Shown here: one piece after another, positions 8,401 through 15,932 of the stretch
How positions within the stretch are numbered: position 1 is the stretch's first letter
Layout of the letters: every line of letters begins with the position of its first letter
IMG/VR virus record: IMGVR_UViG_3300046491_000156
Coordinates: 1-24,875 of that record
Direction: 5' to 3' (one strand)
DNA: 24,875 nt
Source: a virus
Translations under genes and position numbers: made by a program
The notes under the pieces: model-generated
The model's input: only the letters and a program-made list of their open reading frames with translations
Databases searched by the model: none
Told to the model about the DNA's origin: nothing

Positions 8401-9816
8401 CGGGTCACCTTCCAGCAGTTGAACCCCGGCTCGTATGGGCTGTCCACCTCGTCGTTCTCCTACATCTGCGTGGACGACGTCCTCGTCATGCGCGAGGGCT
8501 ACGGCGCGACGGACATCTCGGCCGCCGGTGTCCGGCTGTTCGGGCCGGACGGATCACTCGGCACGGAACTGACCACGTCCAACGCCTACGCCACCTTCGC
8601 GGGCGGAGCAGCGAGCATCGACCCCAACGGCGTGGGCACCTTCAAGTCGATCTTCACCCCGCAGCGCCCGGCGGGGGCACCCTCCGATGACCCGACCGGA
8701 CAGATCTGGTACCAGGGACAGGAACTGGGAGCGCTGCTGTGGAACATGCCGTGGGGCATGGTCACCTACGAGCGCGGCTGGACGAACAAGCCGACCTCGT
8801 CGACTTACTACACCACCGAAACCGGACTCATCGAGTTGGCCTTCACAGCCGTCGAGGGCCGCATGTACCGCATCGTGGCCCGATCCCAGTTCGACTTCAA
8901 CGGCGGTACAGGTAACCAAGTATTGGAGAACCGCATCAACGTCGCCGCCACGACGACGTCCGTCAACGGGTGCACGCTAATGAACCCGACCGGTGCCAGC
9001 CCAAGGGTGACGGACCAGATCATCGCCCGCTGCTTCGGGATGTACTACGACGGCGGAGGGACCGACGGCACCACCGCCGTGGAAGGCATCATCGTCTGCT
9101 CCTCCGACGCGGGCGGCCTGTACAGCAGCACCACGGCACTGGCGCCAGGCGACCACAGGCTCCTCTGGACTGCGACGCAGCACGCAGGCAACGCCACCGG
9201 CTGGGGATTGCGCAACTACATCCCCGCGCAATCCTCGGACTTTTACGTCGAGGACATCGGTCCGGCCGTGCCCGAGAACGGTGTGTACAACACGGGTGGC
9301 GCGGCCGTGACGGCCACCAAGACGTACACCAAGACGTACAACGCGGTGTGGTCCCGCCGGTACGGCAACGCCGGATACACCGACGGCACCGTGTACCAGG
9401 GCTACTACTCCAGCACCTGGGGCACGCAGAAGTCGATGATCTACTTCGGCACCCAGCCCTTCACAGACATGGGTTCCACGGCGAAGGTCTCCAAGGTCGA
9501 GATCTACCTCTACAACAACCACTGGTACTACAACGGGGGTGGCACGGCGCACATCGGTGCATTCACCGGAACCACCGAGCCGACGTCTTTCGGTGGTAGC
9601 GGAGTGAACCTCACCGTTTCCTCGTGGCCCGTTGGCGCCGGAAAGTGGGTAACCCTGCCGTCGTCCTGGAATTCAACTTGGAACGCGACCACCCCGTATC
9701 GTGGAATTACGCTAGGTGCGGATCTTGGATCCAGCACCGACAAGACCTACTACGGGTACTTTTCCGGTGTCGGGGATTCCCACCCTCCGCAACTTAAGAT
9801 CACGTACACCAAGTGA
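5440..9816 (+). CDS. Spike/fibre fusion: OB-fold tail tip, Fn3, repeat shaft, adhesin
   Basis: This 1458-aa protein probably forms the tail tip and receptor-binding fibre. Residues about 5-85 (LGMYRASVANNQDPLNEARV through GGDITKPVYSPLGIK) resemble the gp5/VgrG OB-fold of spikes. Residues about 105-205 and 208-305 look like two fibronectin-III domains. Residues about 309-506 are a run of roughly 10-residue repeats (AAKIAVGAIDNTKLA style, NG-A-I and A-x-x-I-A motifs) likely to form a trimeric shaft. Residues about 510-590 hold two tandem copies of a GTVxSATTA...TVTGS unit. The remainder contains jelly-roll or carbohydrate-binding-like domains and a Tyr/Trp-rich C-terminus. The gene overlaps the hub by 11 bases. 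The domain calls beyond the OB-fold and repeats are from visual pattern only. A CTTAATACC element lies at 5950. Confidence 0.85.
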   Translation: MSADPVLGMYRASVANNQDPLNEARVTLLIPQVLGNAESAWAAPASPTNTIPPVGQTLWVQFSGGDITKPVYSPLGIKAVQDQVDDLPSGETLDVLPPKEPTALTLTTVQYATAEGATRARVTASWTPPTENQDGTALTDLSHYLLQTSYDNSNWSGGFVTTEDLVLLDGLNTGVALYVRVAAFDTSNNTSLWASANLTTASASTPPPVPSAPGVLGVLGGLRVTWDGKDNTGTAMPAIFSHVQVQRDTTSAFSNPVVIGTLPGPDFLYDSIQNYASAYYYRLVAYSKVGIASAPSGSNSDTPKQAVAQDILDGSLSAAKIAVGAIDNTKLAANAVLAANIANGAVEAGKLAALAVGTTNIANNAVTGTQLADATIGSAKIINGAIGNAQIADAAINNAKIADLDAGKINVGTLNAARIAAGSLDASKITAGTLTATQILAGSITGDRLAANTITANQIAANTITANQMAAGTITAQSGVIASIDASKITVGKLTATQIDATNLVIGGGNVSGTVASATTAGSATSAGSAGTVTGSLGAGVAVPGAQVTGTVSSATTATTATSATSAGSATTVTGSIGASVSVPAGQLSNGTIPTTTTINGGSIKTGTIDASLASITNLDASSIKAGTLTVDKFSAGLQGLVGQKFYDFGTSASKWLNAAGAGGTITSVSKTDAASGGFVMRCAGYVQGAYRPDLLIPFDPTVTYRVTCRVRQVSDNSTPGTNQNFYAGVTGIASDGVTLVSTTGANAVSNQHYVAAKGVPLTTGGAWVTYTGYIKGSSATPTGGNPANNPTAPATLHQNVKYISPCLYMNYNGGSGAAEMDMFTIEVVETGQVNSANINLGNVNASHLSLGSVTGNMVTNPGFEDASRVGWTLTQSDSTLATTVAKIEIAQGGYPARSGQGKATLGVNNTGTATATSDPFPVVAGQTYMFRYWYYGIGHLHVTFETSPDKVTWTDQMAGVNDVTYNAAAYTEDIFEMTAPTGALWGRVTFQQLNPGSYGLSTSSFSYICVDDVLVMREGYGATDISAAGVRLFGPDGSLGTELTTSNAYATFAGGAASIDPNGVGTFKSIFTPQRPAGAPSDDPTGQIWYQGQELGALLWNMPWGMVTYERGWTNKPTSSTYYTTETGLIELAFTAVEGRMYRIVARSQFDFNGGTGNQVLENRINVAATTTSVNGCTLMNPTGASPRVTDQIIARCFGMYYDGGGTDGTTAVEGIIVCSSDAGGLYSSTTALAPGDHRLLWTATQHAGNATGWGLRNYIPAQSSDFYVEDIGPAVPENGVYNTGGAAVTATKTYTKTYNAVWSRRYGNAGYTDGTVYQGYYSSTWGTQKSMIYFGTQPFTDMGSTAKVSKVEIYLYNNHWYYNGGGTAHIGAFTGTTEPTSFGGSGVNLTVSSWPVGAGKWVTLPSSWNSTWNATTPYRGITLGADLGSSTDKTYYGYFSGVGDSHPPQLKITYTK
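5950..5985 (+). repeat. CTTAATAYC-hairpin element, copy 2
   Basis: CTTAATACC lies at 5950-5958. Two bases later comes a 10-bp stem (5961-5970 with 5976-5985) that includes two G-T wobble pairs and a 5-base loop (TACGT). It is inside the first Fn3-like domain of the spike gene, in frame as Leu-Asn-Thr. Confidence 0.55.
6364..6957 (+). repeat. Short-period coding repeat (fibre shaft)
   Basis: About 198 codons encode imperfect repeats of around ten residues. The recurring themes are A-x-x-I-A-x-G-(A/T/S)-I/L and N-T-(I/K)-x-A-N. The DNA repeats GCC/GGC/ATC-rich codons accordingly. Such runs are typical of trimeric beta-helix-like fibre shafts in actinophage minor tail proteins. This is a protein-level repeat, not a mobile or regulatory one. 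Confidence 0.75.
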
Positions 9817-9828
9817 GGAAGTCACTTA

Positions 9829-10131
9829 ATGCCTGACATTACCGTCACGGTTCCTGACGACGTCTGGCCGCGCGTCGCTGCCGCGTTCCACGTCTGCTAC
9901 CCGAACAACGTCGACACTCCGGACGTGGACCTCGTTCAGTTGGCCGCCAAGTCCTACATCCGAGACATCTGGGTCAGCACCGAGCAGGCGACTAACTCGA
10001 ACGCTGGGGCTCCGCGCTACAACCAGGTCGCCGAGGACTACAACGTCGCACGGCAGGCGGTCGACGCCGACATCCAGGCGCAGAACAACCAGGTCCTCGC
10101 GGATTCCCAGGTCGCGTTCCCCGGAATCTGA
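9829..10131 (+). CDS. Small tail-module protein, unknown function
   Basis: I do not recognise a family for this 100-aa protein. It begins MPDITVTVPDDVWPRV and is followed by mixed helical segments (DVDLVQLAAKSYIRDIWVST; AEDYNVARQAVDADIQAQNN). There is no membrane segment or Cys-rich motif. A GAGGAAG ribosome site precedes the ATG, which lies 12 bases after the spike stop. Its place between the spike/fibre and the gp25-like gene, in the same orientation, suggests a small baseplate component or assembly factor. Downstream is a 50-base gap dominated by a strong inverted repeat. Confidence 0.8.
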   Translation: MPDITVTVPDDVWPRVAAAFHVCYPNNVDTPDVDLVQLAAKSYIRDIWVSTEQATNSNAGAPRYNQVAEDYNVARQAVDADIQAQNNQVLADSQVAFPGI

Positions 10132-10145
10132 CGTAGAACCGTAAG

Positions 10146-10199
10146 TGCAATCTCGGTAGGCATTCCTGGGAGAATGCAAGCATGCCTACCGAGATTGCA
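10146..10199 (+). promoter_or_regulatory. 18-bp perfect inverted repeat over a start codon
   Basis: TGCAATCTCGGTAGGCAT at 10146-10163 is the exact reverse complement of 10182-10199. With one G-T pair at the base the stem extends to 21. The second arm is the ATG and first six codons of the gp25-like gene, and the 18-base loop (10164-10181) carries its GGGAGA ribosome site. The folded mRNA would bury the start codon. There is no run of T after the stem, so it does not look like a simple terminator. Confidence 0.75.
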
Positions 10200-10601
10200 T
10201 TTCCGTTTCGCCTAGCGTCCGACGGCACTATCGCCGTCGAGACGAATCCGGACAGGCAGATCGCCCAGCATGTGAATGCGCTCATCGGCACGCAGCCGGG
10301 GGAGCGGGTCATGCTCCCGGATTACGGGGTTCCCGTGGCTGATCTGCTGTTCGACCCTGACGCGTCCTTTGTCGCGCAGGAGATCAGCCGTGCCGTAACC
10401 ACGGCTTTCAATACGTACGAGCCCGGTGTGGTCCTCCAGAAGGCGACCCCTATCCCGGACTCCACGCAGATGTCCCTCGCTCGTATCGAGGTCGACTACA
10501 TCCGCCGCGAGGACGGGGCGTCCCCTTCCAGCCTGGCTCTCCAGTCCAACACAGCAGTCGTCCGGGTCGGCGGCACCGTAAGCGAGGTCATCAGTGGCTG
10601 A
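10182..10601 (+). CDS. gp25-like baseplate wedge protein
   Basis: This 139-aa protein matches the T4 gp25 / P2 gpW / PBSX XkdS family, which forms part of the baseplate wedge and in contractile systems nucleates sheath assembly. Visible hallmarks are a start around AFPFRLASDG and residues 24-60 with QIAQHVNALIGTQPGERVML followed by PDYGVPVADLLFDPD, equivalent to the family's I-x-x-L-x-T-x-x-G-E-R-x-x-x-P-x-(F/Y)-G core. The length is normal. The ATG follows GGGAGA, but the start sits inside an 18-bp perfect inverted repeat, so translation is probably conditional or coupled to the preceding gene. The end overlaps the baseplate-J gene by eight bases. Confidence 0.9.
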   Translation: MPTEIAFPFRLASDGTIAVETNPDRQIAQHVNALIGTQPGERVMLPDYGVPVADLLFDPDASFVAQEISRAVTTAFNTYEPGVVLQKATPIPDSTQMSLARIEVDYIRREDGASPSSLALQSNTAVVRVGGTVSEVISG

Positions 10602-12066
10602 CGTTCCCGCGATCGACTACACCTCACGCGACTACGAGGGCTTCAAGTCGTCCCTGCTCGACTTCGCCTCGCGTGCCTTCCCCCAGTGGGTGCCCTCCTC
10701 CGAGGGCGACTTCGGCGTGCTCCTGGTCGAGCTGTTCTCCTACCTCGGGGACAGCCTCTCCTACTACGGCGACCGGCTCCAGCAGGAGTCCTTCCTGCCC
10801 ACCGCGACGCAGCGGCTGTCCCTGCTCCAGATCTCCGACCTGCTCGGCTACCAGCCGTCCAACGGCGTACCGGCTACCGGAACTGTCACCTTCCAGACGT
10901 CCAACCCGGGCCCGGCCGTCACCGTGCCTGCGGGCACCCAGGTCGTCACCGACTACATCGACACCATCGACTCGCCGATCACGTACGAGACCGACACGGA
11001 CGTCACCGTGCCCAAGAACGGTGGCACCGCGACTGTCTCCGTCACCCAGGGAGTCACCCGCACCCAGGTCAACGTCGGCACCAGCTCGGGCCTGCCGGTG
11101 CAGGAGTTCCGGCTGCCCGACGTGCCTGTCATCGGCGGCACGGTCCGCGTGTACGTGGACGACGTCGACACCCTCACCGAGTGGACGTACATCGACTACA
11201 TCGTGGACGCCGACCCGAGCGACCGCGTCTTCAGCACCTACCTGGACGAGGCGGGTGCCACGTGGATCCGCTTCGGCGACAACATCAACGGCGCCATCCC
11301 GACCACCAACCTGACCATCTACGCCACCTACCGAGTGGGCGGCGGGACGGTCGGCAACGTGAACGCGGGCGTGGTCAACGCCATCGCGGACTCCACCCTG
11401 CCTGGTGTCACCTTCTCGCAGGACTCCAGCGGCAATGCGATCTCTTCCGTCATGACCGGCGGGGCTGACCCGGAGACCAACGACCAGATCCGCGCCAACG
11501 CCCCGCGCATCTTCCGCACCCAGGACCGCTGCGTCACCCTGGCCGACTTCTCCGACCTCGCGCTGACCATCCCCGGCATCGTCCGGGCCAACGCCATCGC
11601 GTCGACCTACACCTCGATCTCGGTGTTCGTCATCGGCTCCGCCGGAGGAACCCCGAGCACGACCACCCTCCAGAACGTGCAGACCAGCCTCCAGGCCAAG
11701 GCCCTGGCAGGCACCACGGTCACTGTGTCCGGCCCGACCACGGTCAAGGTGAACGTGGGCAACTCCTCGAACCCGATCACCGTCGAGTGCTGGCCCCGCT
11801 ACTCCCGGGCCTCCGTCCTCTACGACGTGCAGCAGGCGCTGAAGACGATGCTCTCCTTCGCGAACGTCGACTTCGGCATGCGCCTGACCCTCTCCGACTT
11901 CTACAAAACGATCCTGGACGTGGAGGGAGTCCGCTACGTCGACATCCCCCTGATTGCCCGCGCCGACGCGGCCCAGACCGGGACCGCCGACATCGTCATG
12001 CGCGCCTGGGAAATCCCCACGGTCGGCAACATCGCCAACATCACCATGACCGGAGGTATCGGCTGA
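10594..12066 (+). CDS. Baseplate J-like protein
   Basis: This 490-aa protein belongs to the baseplate J / XkdT / T4 gp6 type that forms the wedge ring. The N-terminus (DYTSRDYEGFKSSLLDFASR) leads to a helical region with ELFSYLGDSLSYYGDRLQQE. An Ig-like strand segment follows (GVPATGTVTFQTSNPGPAVT, then VPAGTQV). Residues about 290-330 carry ADPETNDQIRANAPRIFRTQ and the VTLADFSDLALTIPGI motif that is well conserved in the family. The C-terminus is a small alpha/beta domain with YKTILDVEGVRYVDI. The GTG start overlaps the gp25-like stop by eight bases, and the stop overlaps the next ATG by one. The gp25-then-J order is the usual one. Confidence 0.92.
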   Translation: MADVPAIDYTSRDYEGFKSSLLDFASRAFPQWVPSSEGDFGVLLVELFSYLGDSLSYYGDRLQQESFLPTATQRLSLLQISDLLGYQPSNGVPATGTVTFQTSNPGPAVTVPAGTQVVTDYIDTIDSPITYETDTDVTVPKNGGTATVSVTQGVTRTQVNVGTSSGLPVQEFRLPDVPVIGGTVRVYVDDVDTLTEWTYIDYIVDADPSDRVFSTYLDEAGATWIRFGDNINGAIPTTNLTIYATYRVGGGTVGNVNAGVVNAIADSTLPGVTFSQDSSGNAISSVMTGGADPETNDQIRANAPRIFRTQDRCVTLADFSDLALTIPGIVRANAIASTYTSISVFVIGSAGGTPSTTTLQNVQTSLQAKALAGTTVTVSGPTTVKVNVGNSSNPITVECWPRYSRASVLYDVQQALKTMLSFANVDFGMRLTLSDFYKTILDVEGVRYVDIPLIARADAAQTGTADIVMRAWEIPTVGNIANITMTGGIG

Positions 12067-12701
12067 TGGCCGCCGTCTACCCGAAGCAGTACAAGTCCTT
12101 CACCGTGCACAAGAACCTGGTGGAGGACATCGACGCATCCCACGTCAACAACCTCCAGGACGAGGTGCTGGCCCTTCAGCAGACCCTGGGCATCCTGCCG
12201 CACCAGGACACCGGCCTGAAGATGAAGACCAACACCTACGCCTCCGTCGCGGCCCGGCTCGACGCCATCCAGCGCGGCCACGGCATACCCGCGTGCTACG
12301 TGTCCAAGACGTCCGACACCGTCAAGGGAGGCGCGACCAAGACGATCTCCTTCTCCCGGCCGTCGGCGGCCCAGGACCCCGAGGGACTGTTCAACGGGCA
12401 CTCGATCACCGCCAACCGCACCGGCTGGTGGATCGTCTTCGGCCGAGTCATGTGGGCCAACGCCACCGGCTCGAACGCCACGGGCGCCGACCGGCAGATC
12501 AACATCGCAGTCGGCGGCGGTCAGGTGATGTCCCAGGACCTCCAACCGATCACCGACGGAAACTCCCACATGCACATCGGCTGGCAGGGATGGGTCACCG
12601 CAGGCAAGGCCATCGACCTCACCCTCTACCACCCGCTGGCCACCAAGACCCTGCAACTCCAGAACCTGCACCTGAGCGCGGTCATGATCCGGGAGGCGTG
12701 A
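12066..12701 (+). CDS. Minor tail protein with C1q-like C-terminal domain
   Basis: This 211-aa protein starts at ATG 12066, which shares its A with the baseplate-J stop; an upstream in-frame extension would lie wholly inside the J gene. Residues about 1-75 are helical (KNLVEDIDASHVNNLQDEVL, YASVAARLDAIQ), probably a trimerising stalk that joins the baseplate. Residues about 78-211 are strand-rich with GLFNGHSITANRTGWWIVFG, INIAVGGGQVMSQD and a closing LQLQNLHLSAVMI. That arrangement resembles C1q/TNF-like jelly rolls found at fibre tips. A receptor-binding role is inferred. Just downstream, GGGAGGCGTGAG serves the next gene's GTG start. Confidence 0.8.
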   Translation: MAAVYPKQYKSFTVHKNLVEDIDASHVNNLQDEVLALQQTLGILPHQDTGLKMKTNTYASVAARLDAIQRGHGIPACYVSKTSDTVKGGATKTISFSRPSAAQDPEGLFNGHSITANRTGWWIVFGRVMWANATGSNATGADRQINIAVGGGQVMSQDLQPITDGNSHMHIGWQGWVTAGKAIDLTLYHPLATKTLQLQNLHLSAVMIREA

Positions 12702-12702
12702 G

Positions 12703-14685
12703 GTGGGAACGTACGGCGTTTCCCTGTACGGGCTGTCGAAATACGGGACGGACATCCATCCCGACTTCGACGTCAGCCCGTTCACAGCCACGCCCGTGGA
12801 CTACTCCACCGTGCTGCTGGACTGGAAGGCCCCGGCGGGTACGTGGGACTCCCTGCGGCTGATCCGCAACCGGTACGGCTGGGCGGTCAACGAGAACGAC
12901 GGCGAGATCCTGCTCGACCAGACCCACGCCGCGACCTCGTTCTCCGACAAGGGCGTGGTCGGCGGGCACTGGCTGTACTACACGATCTTCATCTCCGCGT
13001 CCGGCCAGTGGTCCCGGGCGGGAACCATCTCGTGCCTGATGCCGAAGAACAACGGCTACACCGAGCTGCTGTACGACCTGATCCCCGACCACTACAAGGT
13101 CGACGTCCAGCCGGGCAACAACGTCACCGACGACTCCAACACGCTCAACCCCTACCTGACCCCGTTCCTGTCGATCTTCGGGTTCGGGTTCGACATCGTG
13201 AAGAGCTACTACGACTCCAACCGGTACACCAACGACGCGATGCGCACGCGCTTCGACAACATCGCCCAGTTGGCCAACCAGTTCGGGATCCAGTACGAGG
13301 CCAGCGCCCCGGCCTACCTCTTCCGCCAGCGCGTGCGGGACGCGGCCACTCTCGGCCGCCAGAAGGGCACCCTGGAGCAGATCCGCTCGATCATCTCCGA
13401 GACCACCGGCTACGACGCCGACCTGAGCATCGGCGACAACCTGATGCTCTCCGACGACCAGGCCGACTTCGACCACCCGACGTTCCCGCAGTGGGACTCG
13501 GGTGTGAACTACGCCTCCGGGGAGAAGGTGGAGTTCGGCTCGTACCTGTACCAGGCGGGCTCCTCCGGCGCGTACGGACAGGCCCAGGCACCCACCGGCA
13601 CCAACGCCTCCAACGCGTACTGGACCGTCGTCTCGTACGGCACCGACTCCACCCTGGTCGACGCCAACGGACACGTGGCGGGCTGGGAAGAGATCTCCTT
13701 CACCGCAGGCGTCACCCCGGGCACCGACGGCGTCCTGGTGGGCATCGGCGTGCAGAACCCGACCGACCCCAACGACAAGGCGGGCAACGCGCTGTGGGTG
13801 CGCAACACCAACTCCGGTGGCTCGGTCGCCACGATGGGTGTGCGCTCCGTCGGCCGCCTGTCCGGCCAGTCGACGATGGACCCGCAGCAGCCGGTCCTGT
13901 TCGGCGTCCCCATCCCGTACACCTGGCAGGCGTGGGACAACAACACCGACTACCAGCCCGGTGACATGGTCGTCTTCCACGGCCGCATCTACCAGGCGCT
14001 CACCGCGTCCCTGAACGTCTCACCACCGACCACCCCGACGGCCAACGCCCAGTGGACGCCGCTGGGTTACGACGACCGTGTGCAGATGTGCCTGTCCGGC
14101 TACGCGCAGGCGTACTCCGGCGAGCAGGTCAACGTGTACCCGTTCGTCGAGTACTACGACTCCCACGGCGCGCTGATCACCTCTCTGTACTCCGACACCG
14201 TCCCGGCCTACACCGTGCTCGACTCCTTCAGCCAGGGCTGGGTCGACTGGACCACCCGCACCACGGACCTGGGCGGCGCCTCCTGGACCGAGACGCTGGG
14301 CCAGTGGACCTCCGGCGGCTACGCAGGAGGATCGGCCTACCCGGTAGGCGCCACGGCGTCCATCGCCACCGTTCCCGGCCACGCCGACGGGACAGTGGCA
14401 GCAACGTTCCTCACCAGCCCGTCGAACACCCTGCGGCAGGGAGTGGTGTTCCGGCTCCAGGACGCCTCCAACTACTGGCGAGCGGGCCGCACAGGACTCC
14501 ACCGCATCGAGGCCGGATCCTGGGTCGCCACCTACGCCTACTCCCAGACCTTCCTGGACGGGGACCGCATCACGGTCGCCTTCTCCGGGAGCAACATCAC
14601 CGTGCAGAGGAACGGAACCCAGGTGCTCACCCTTACTAACTCGACGTTCAGCACGGCCACCAAGGTCGGAATGGTGGTGACCTGA
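12703..14685 (+). CDS. gpI-like tail protein with carbohydrate-binding modules
   Basis: This 660-aa protein has several modules. Residues about 1-110 begin MGTYGVSLYGLSKYG and form an Fn3-like region. Residues about 118-255 (YTELLYDLIPDHYKVD, then NPYLTPFLSIFGFGFDIVKS and QKGTLEQIRSIISETTGYD) resemble the P2 gpI / XkdU type that attaches fibres to the baseplate. Two segments, near residues 263-310 and 405-450, share W-(D/N)-x-x-x-x-Y-x-x-G-(D/E)-x-V-x-(F/Y)-x-x-x-(L/I)-Y-Q-A and end in W. This is the CBM5/12-like chitin- or peptidoglycan-sugar-binding pattern. The last 150 residues look like a laminin-G/concanavalin-like beta sandwich (GVVFRLQDASNYWRAGR). The GTG start is two bases after the previous stop, and its own stop overlaps the next ATG. 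Confidence 0.8.
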   Translation: MGTYGVSLYGLSKYGTDIHPDFDVSPFTATPVDYSTVLLDWKAPAGTWDSLRLIRNRYGWAVNENDGEILLDQTHAATSFSDKGVVGGHWLYYTIFISASGQWSRAGTISCLMPKNNGYTELLYDLIPDHYKVDVQPGNNVTDDSNTLNPYLTPFLSIFGFGFDIVKSYYDSNRYTNDAMRTRFDNIAQLANQFGIQYEASAPAYLFRQRVRDAATLGRQKGTLEQIRSIISETTGYDADLSIGDNLMLSDDQADFDHPTFPQWDSGVNYASGEKVEFGSYLYQAGSSGAYGQAQAPTGTNASNAYWTVVSYGTDSTLVDANGHVAGWEEISFTAGVTPGTDGVLVGIGVQNPTDPNDKAGNALWVRNTNSGGSVATMGVRSVGRLSGQSTMDPQQPVLFGVPIPYTWQAWDNNTDYQPGDMVVFHGRIYQALTASLNVSPPTTPTANAQWTPLGYDDRVQMCLSGYAQAYSGEQVNVYPFVEYYDSHGALITSLYSDTVPAYTVLDSFSQGWVDWTTRTTDLGGASWTETLGQWTSGGYAGGSAYPVGATASIATVPGHADGTVAATFLTSPSNTLRQGVVFRLQDASNYWRAGRTGLHRIEAGSWVATYAYSQTFLDGDRITVAFSGSNITVQRNGTQVLTLTNSTFSTATKVGMVVT

Positions 14686-15911
14686 TGACCACGCACAACC
14701 TCACCTTCGTCAACGACGACGACTTCGCCCCGGTCGTCTCCTTCTCCGGCAGCATCGTCGGCCGCCGGTTCAGGGTGTTCGGTCCCACGCTCGGCGGCCA
14801 GGTCACCCTCGACGGCACGCTGGCCATCAAGATCCCACGCCCGCAGCCGCTAGCCCCCGAGGCCGGGCAGATCTCCTTCCAGGGTCACCTCTCGGCCGGA
14901 ATCAAGGCGCCCGCCGCAGCGTTCAAGGACTTCGCCCACTACCCGTACGCGGGCGTCGACCCGGCCATGGCGTGGACCGGTATCAACTCCGGCGCGCTTC
15001 AGTCGGCTCCCGCTGGCTCCTACAGCCGCGCCTACGCCGCGTTCACCGGCCCGGTGGACTACCCGGTATCCGGTGGCGGCTACGCCTGGAAGCGGGCCGC
15101 GTACGCCTCTGTCGGGTTCAAGTTCGCGAGCATGTCGGCGAACAAACACCAGATTTTGGATGCGGTCCAGTTCGAGGCGCTGCCGGTCGGGTCAACCGGC
15201 CCCAGCGCATACCAGAACGCCCGCGAGATCCAGGCCATCATCAAGCCGTCCCGGCTGAACTACGCGACCAACCCCAACTTCGAGAGCGGGCTGACCGGCT
15301 ACGGTCCGACCGGCCAGGCCACCCATGCGCTGGACTCCTTCTCCTGGCGGGGCACCCAGGCTCTCAAGGTCACCGTGCCCACCACGGCCACACAGGACAG
15401 CGGCCTGTCCTTCCAGGTGTCCGGCATGATCCCGGGCCGTACGTACACCATGAGCGCCCGCGTGGCCATCGCCCAGGGCTGCGGGGACATCGCCCCCTGG
15501 TCCGGCGCGGGGGCAGTGCAGTTGGACGCGGTGAAGTGGACACAGGCAGCCAACCGCAGGGACCCAGCCCAGAAGCGGTGGCGCACGCTGTACGTCACCT
15601 TCACGACACCGGCGTCCTCGCTGTACGTCGGCATGAACGTCCTGAAGCCCACCATGACCCCGGGCACGGCGAGCATCTTCTGGGCCGACGGCGTCCTGGT
15701 CGAGGAAGGTACCTCCGTCCGCGACTACTTCGACGGCTCGATGGGATCGGACTACCTGTGGGAGCAGGGGGGCAGCCCCAACCTGGCCCGCTCGTACTTG
15801 TACGAGAACTACGTCGAGCGCAGTTACCTGATCCGCACCCTGCTCGAAGAGAATGTTCCTCTGGGAATCACGGCGGCCGTACCTCAGTACGCCGTTCTGC
15901 CGACCCAGTAA
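14685..15911 (+). CDS. Minor tail protein with carbohydrate-binding-like domain
   Basis: This 408-aa protein likely sits at the tail periphery. The N-terminal 60 residues are strand-rich (FAPVVSFSGSIVGRRFRVFG). Residues about 190-350 contain NYATNPNFESGLTGY, then GTQALKVTVP, GRTYTMSARVAI and IFWADGVLVEEGTSVRDYFD. That order is characteristic of CBM4/9-like jelly-roll domains in actinophage minor tail proteins. The last 50 residues (SYLYENYVERSYLIRTLLEE) are helical. The start overlaps the previous stop (TGATG). It closes the run of overlapping tail genes; a 21-base gap separates it from the membrane proteins. Confidence 0.8.
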   Translation: MTTHNLTFVNDDDFAPVVSFSGSIVGRRFRVFGPTLGGQVTLDGTLAIKIPRPQPLAPEAGQISFQGHLSAGIKAPAAAFKDFAHYPYAGVDPAMAWTGINSGALQSAPAGSYSRAYAAFTGPVDYPVSGGGYAWKRAAYASVGFKFASMSANKHQILDAVQFEALPVGSTGPSAYQNAREIQAIIKPSRLNYATNPNFESGLTGYGPTGQATHALDSFSWRGTQALKVTVPTTATQDSGLSFQVSGMIPGRTYTMSARVAIAQGCGDIAPWSGAGAVQLDAVKWTQAANRRDPAQKRWRTLYVTFTTPASSLYVGMNVLKPTMTPGTASIFWADGVLVEEGTSVRDYFDGSMGSDYLWEQGGSPNLARSYLYENYVERSYLIRTLLEENVPLGITAAVPQYAVLPTQ

Positions 15912-15932
15912 CCACGACCCGTAAGGATCCCC

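Noticed and set aside
9825-9833. CTTAATGCC just before and over the ATG at 9829
   Set aside because: It differs from the motif at one base (G for A), the ATG explains part of it, and no good stem follows.
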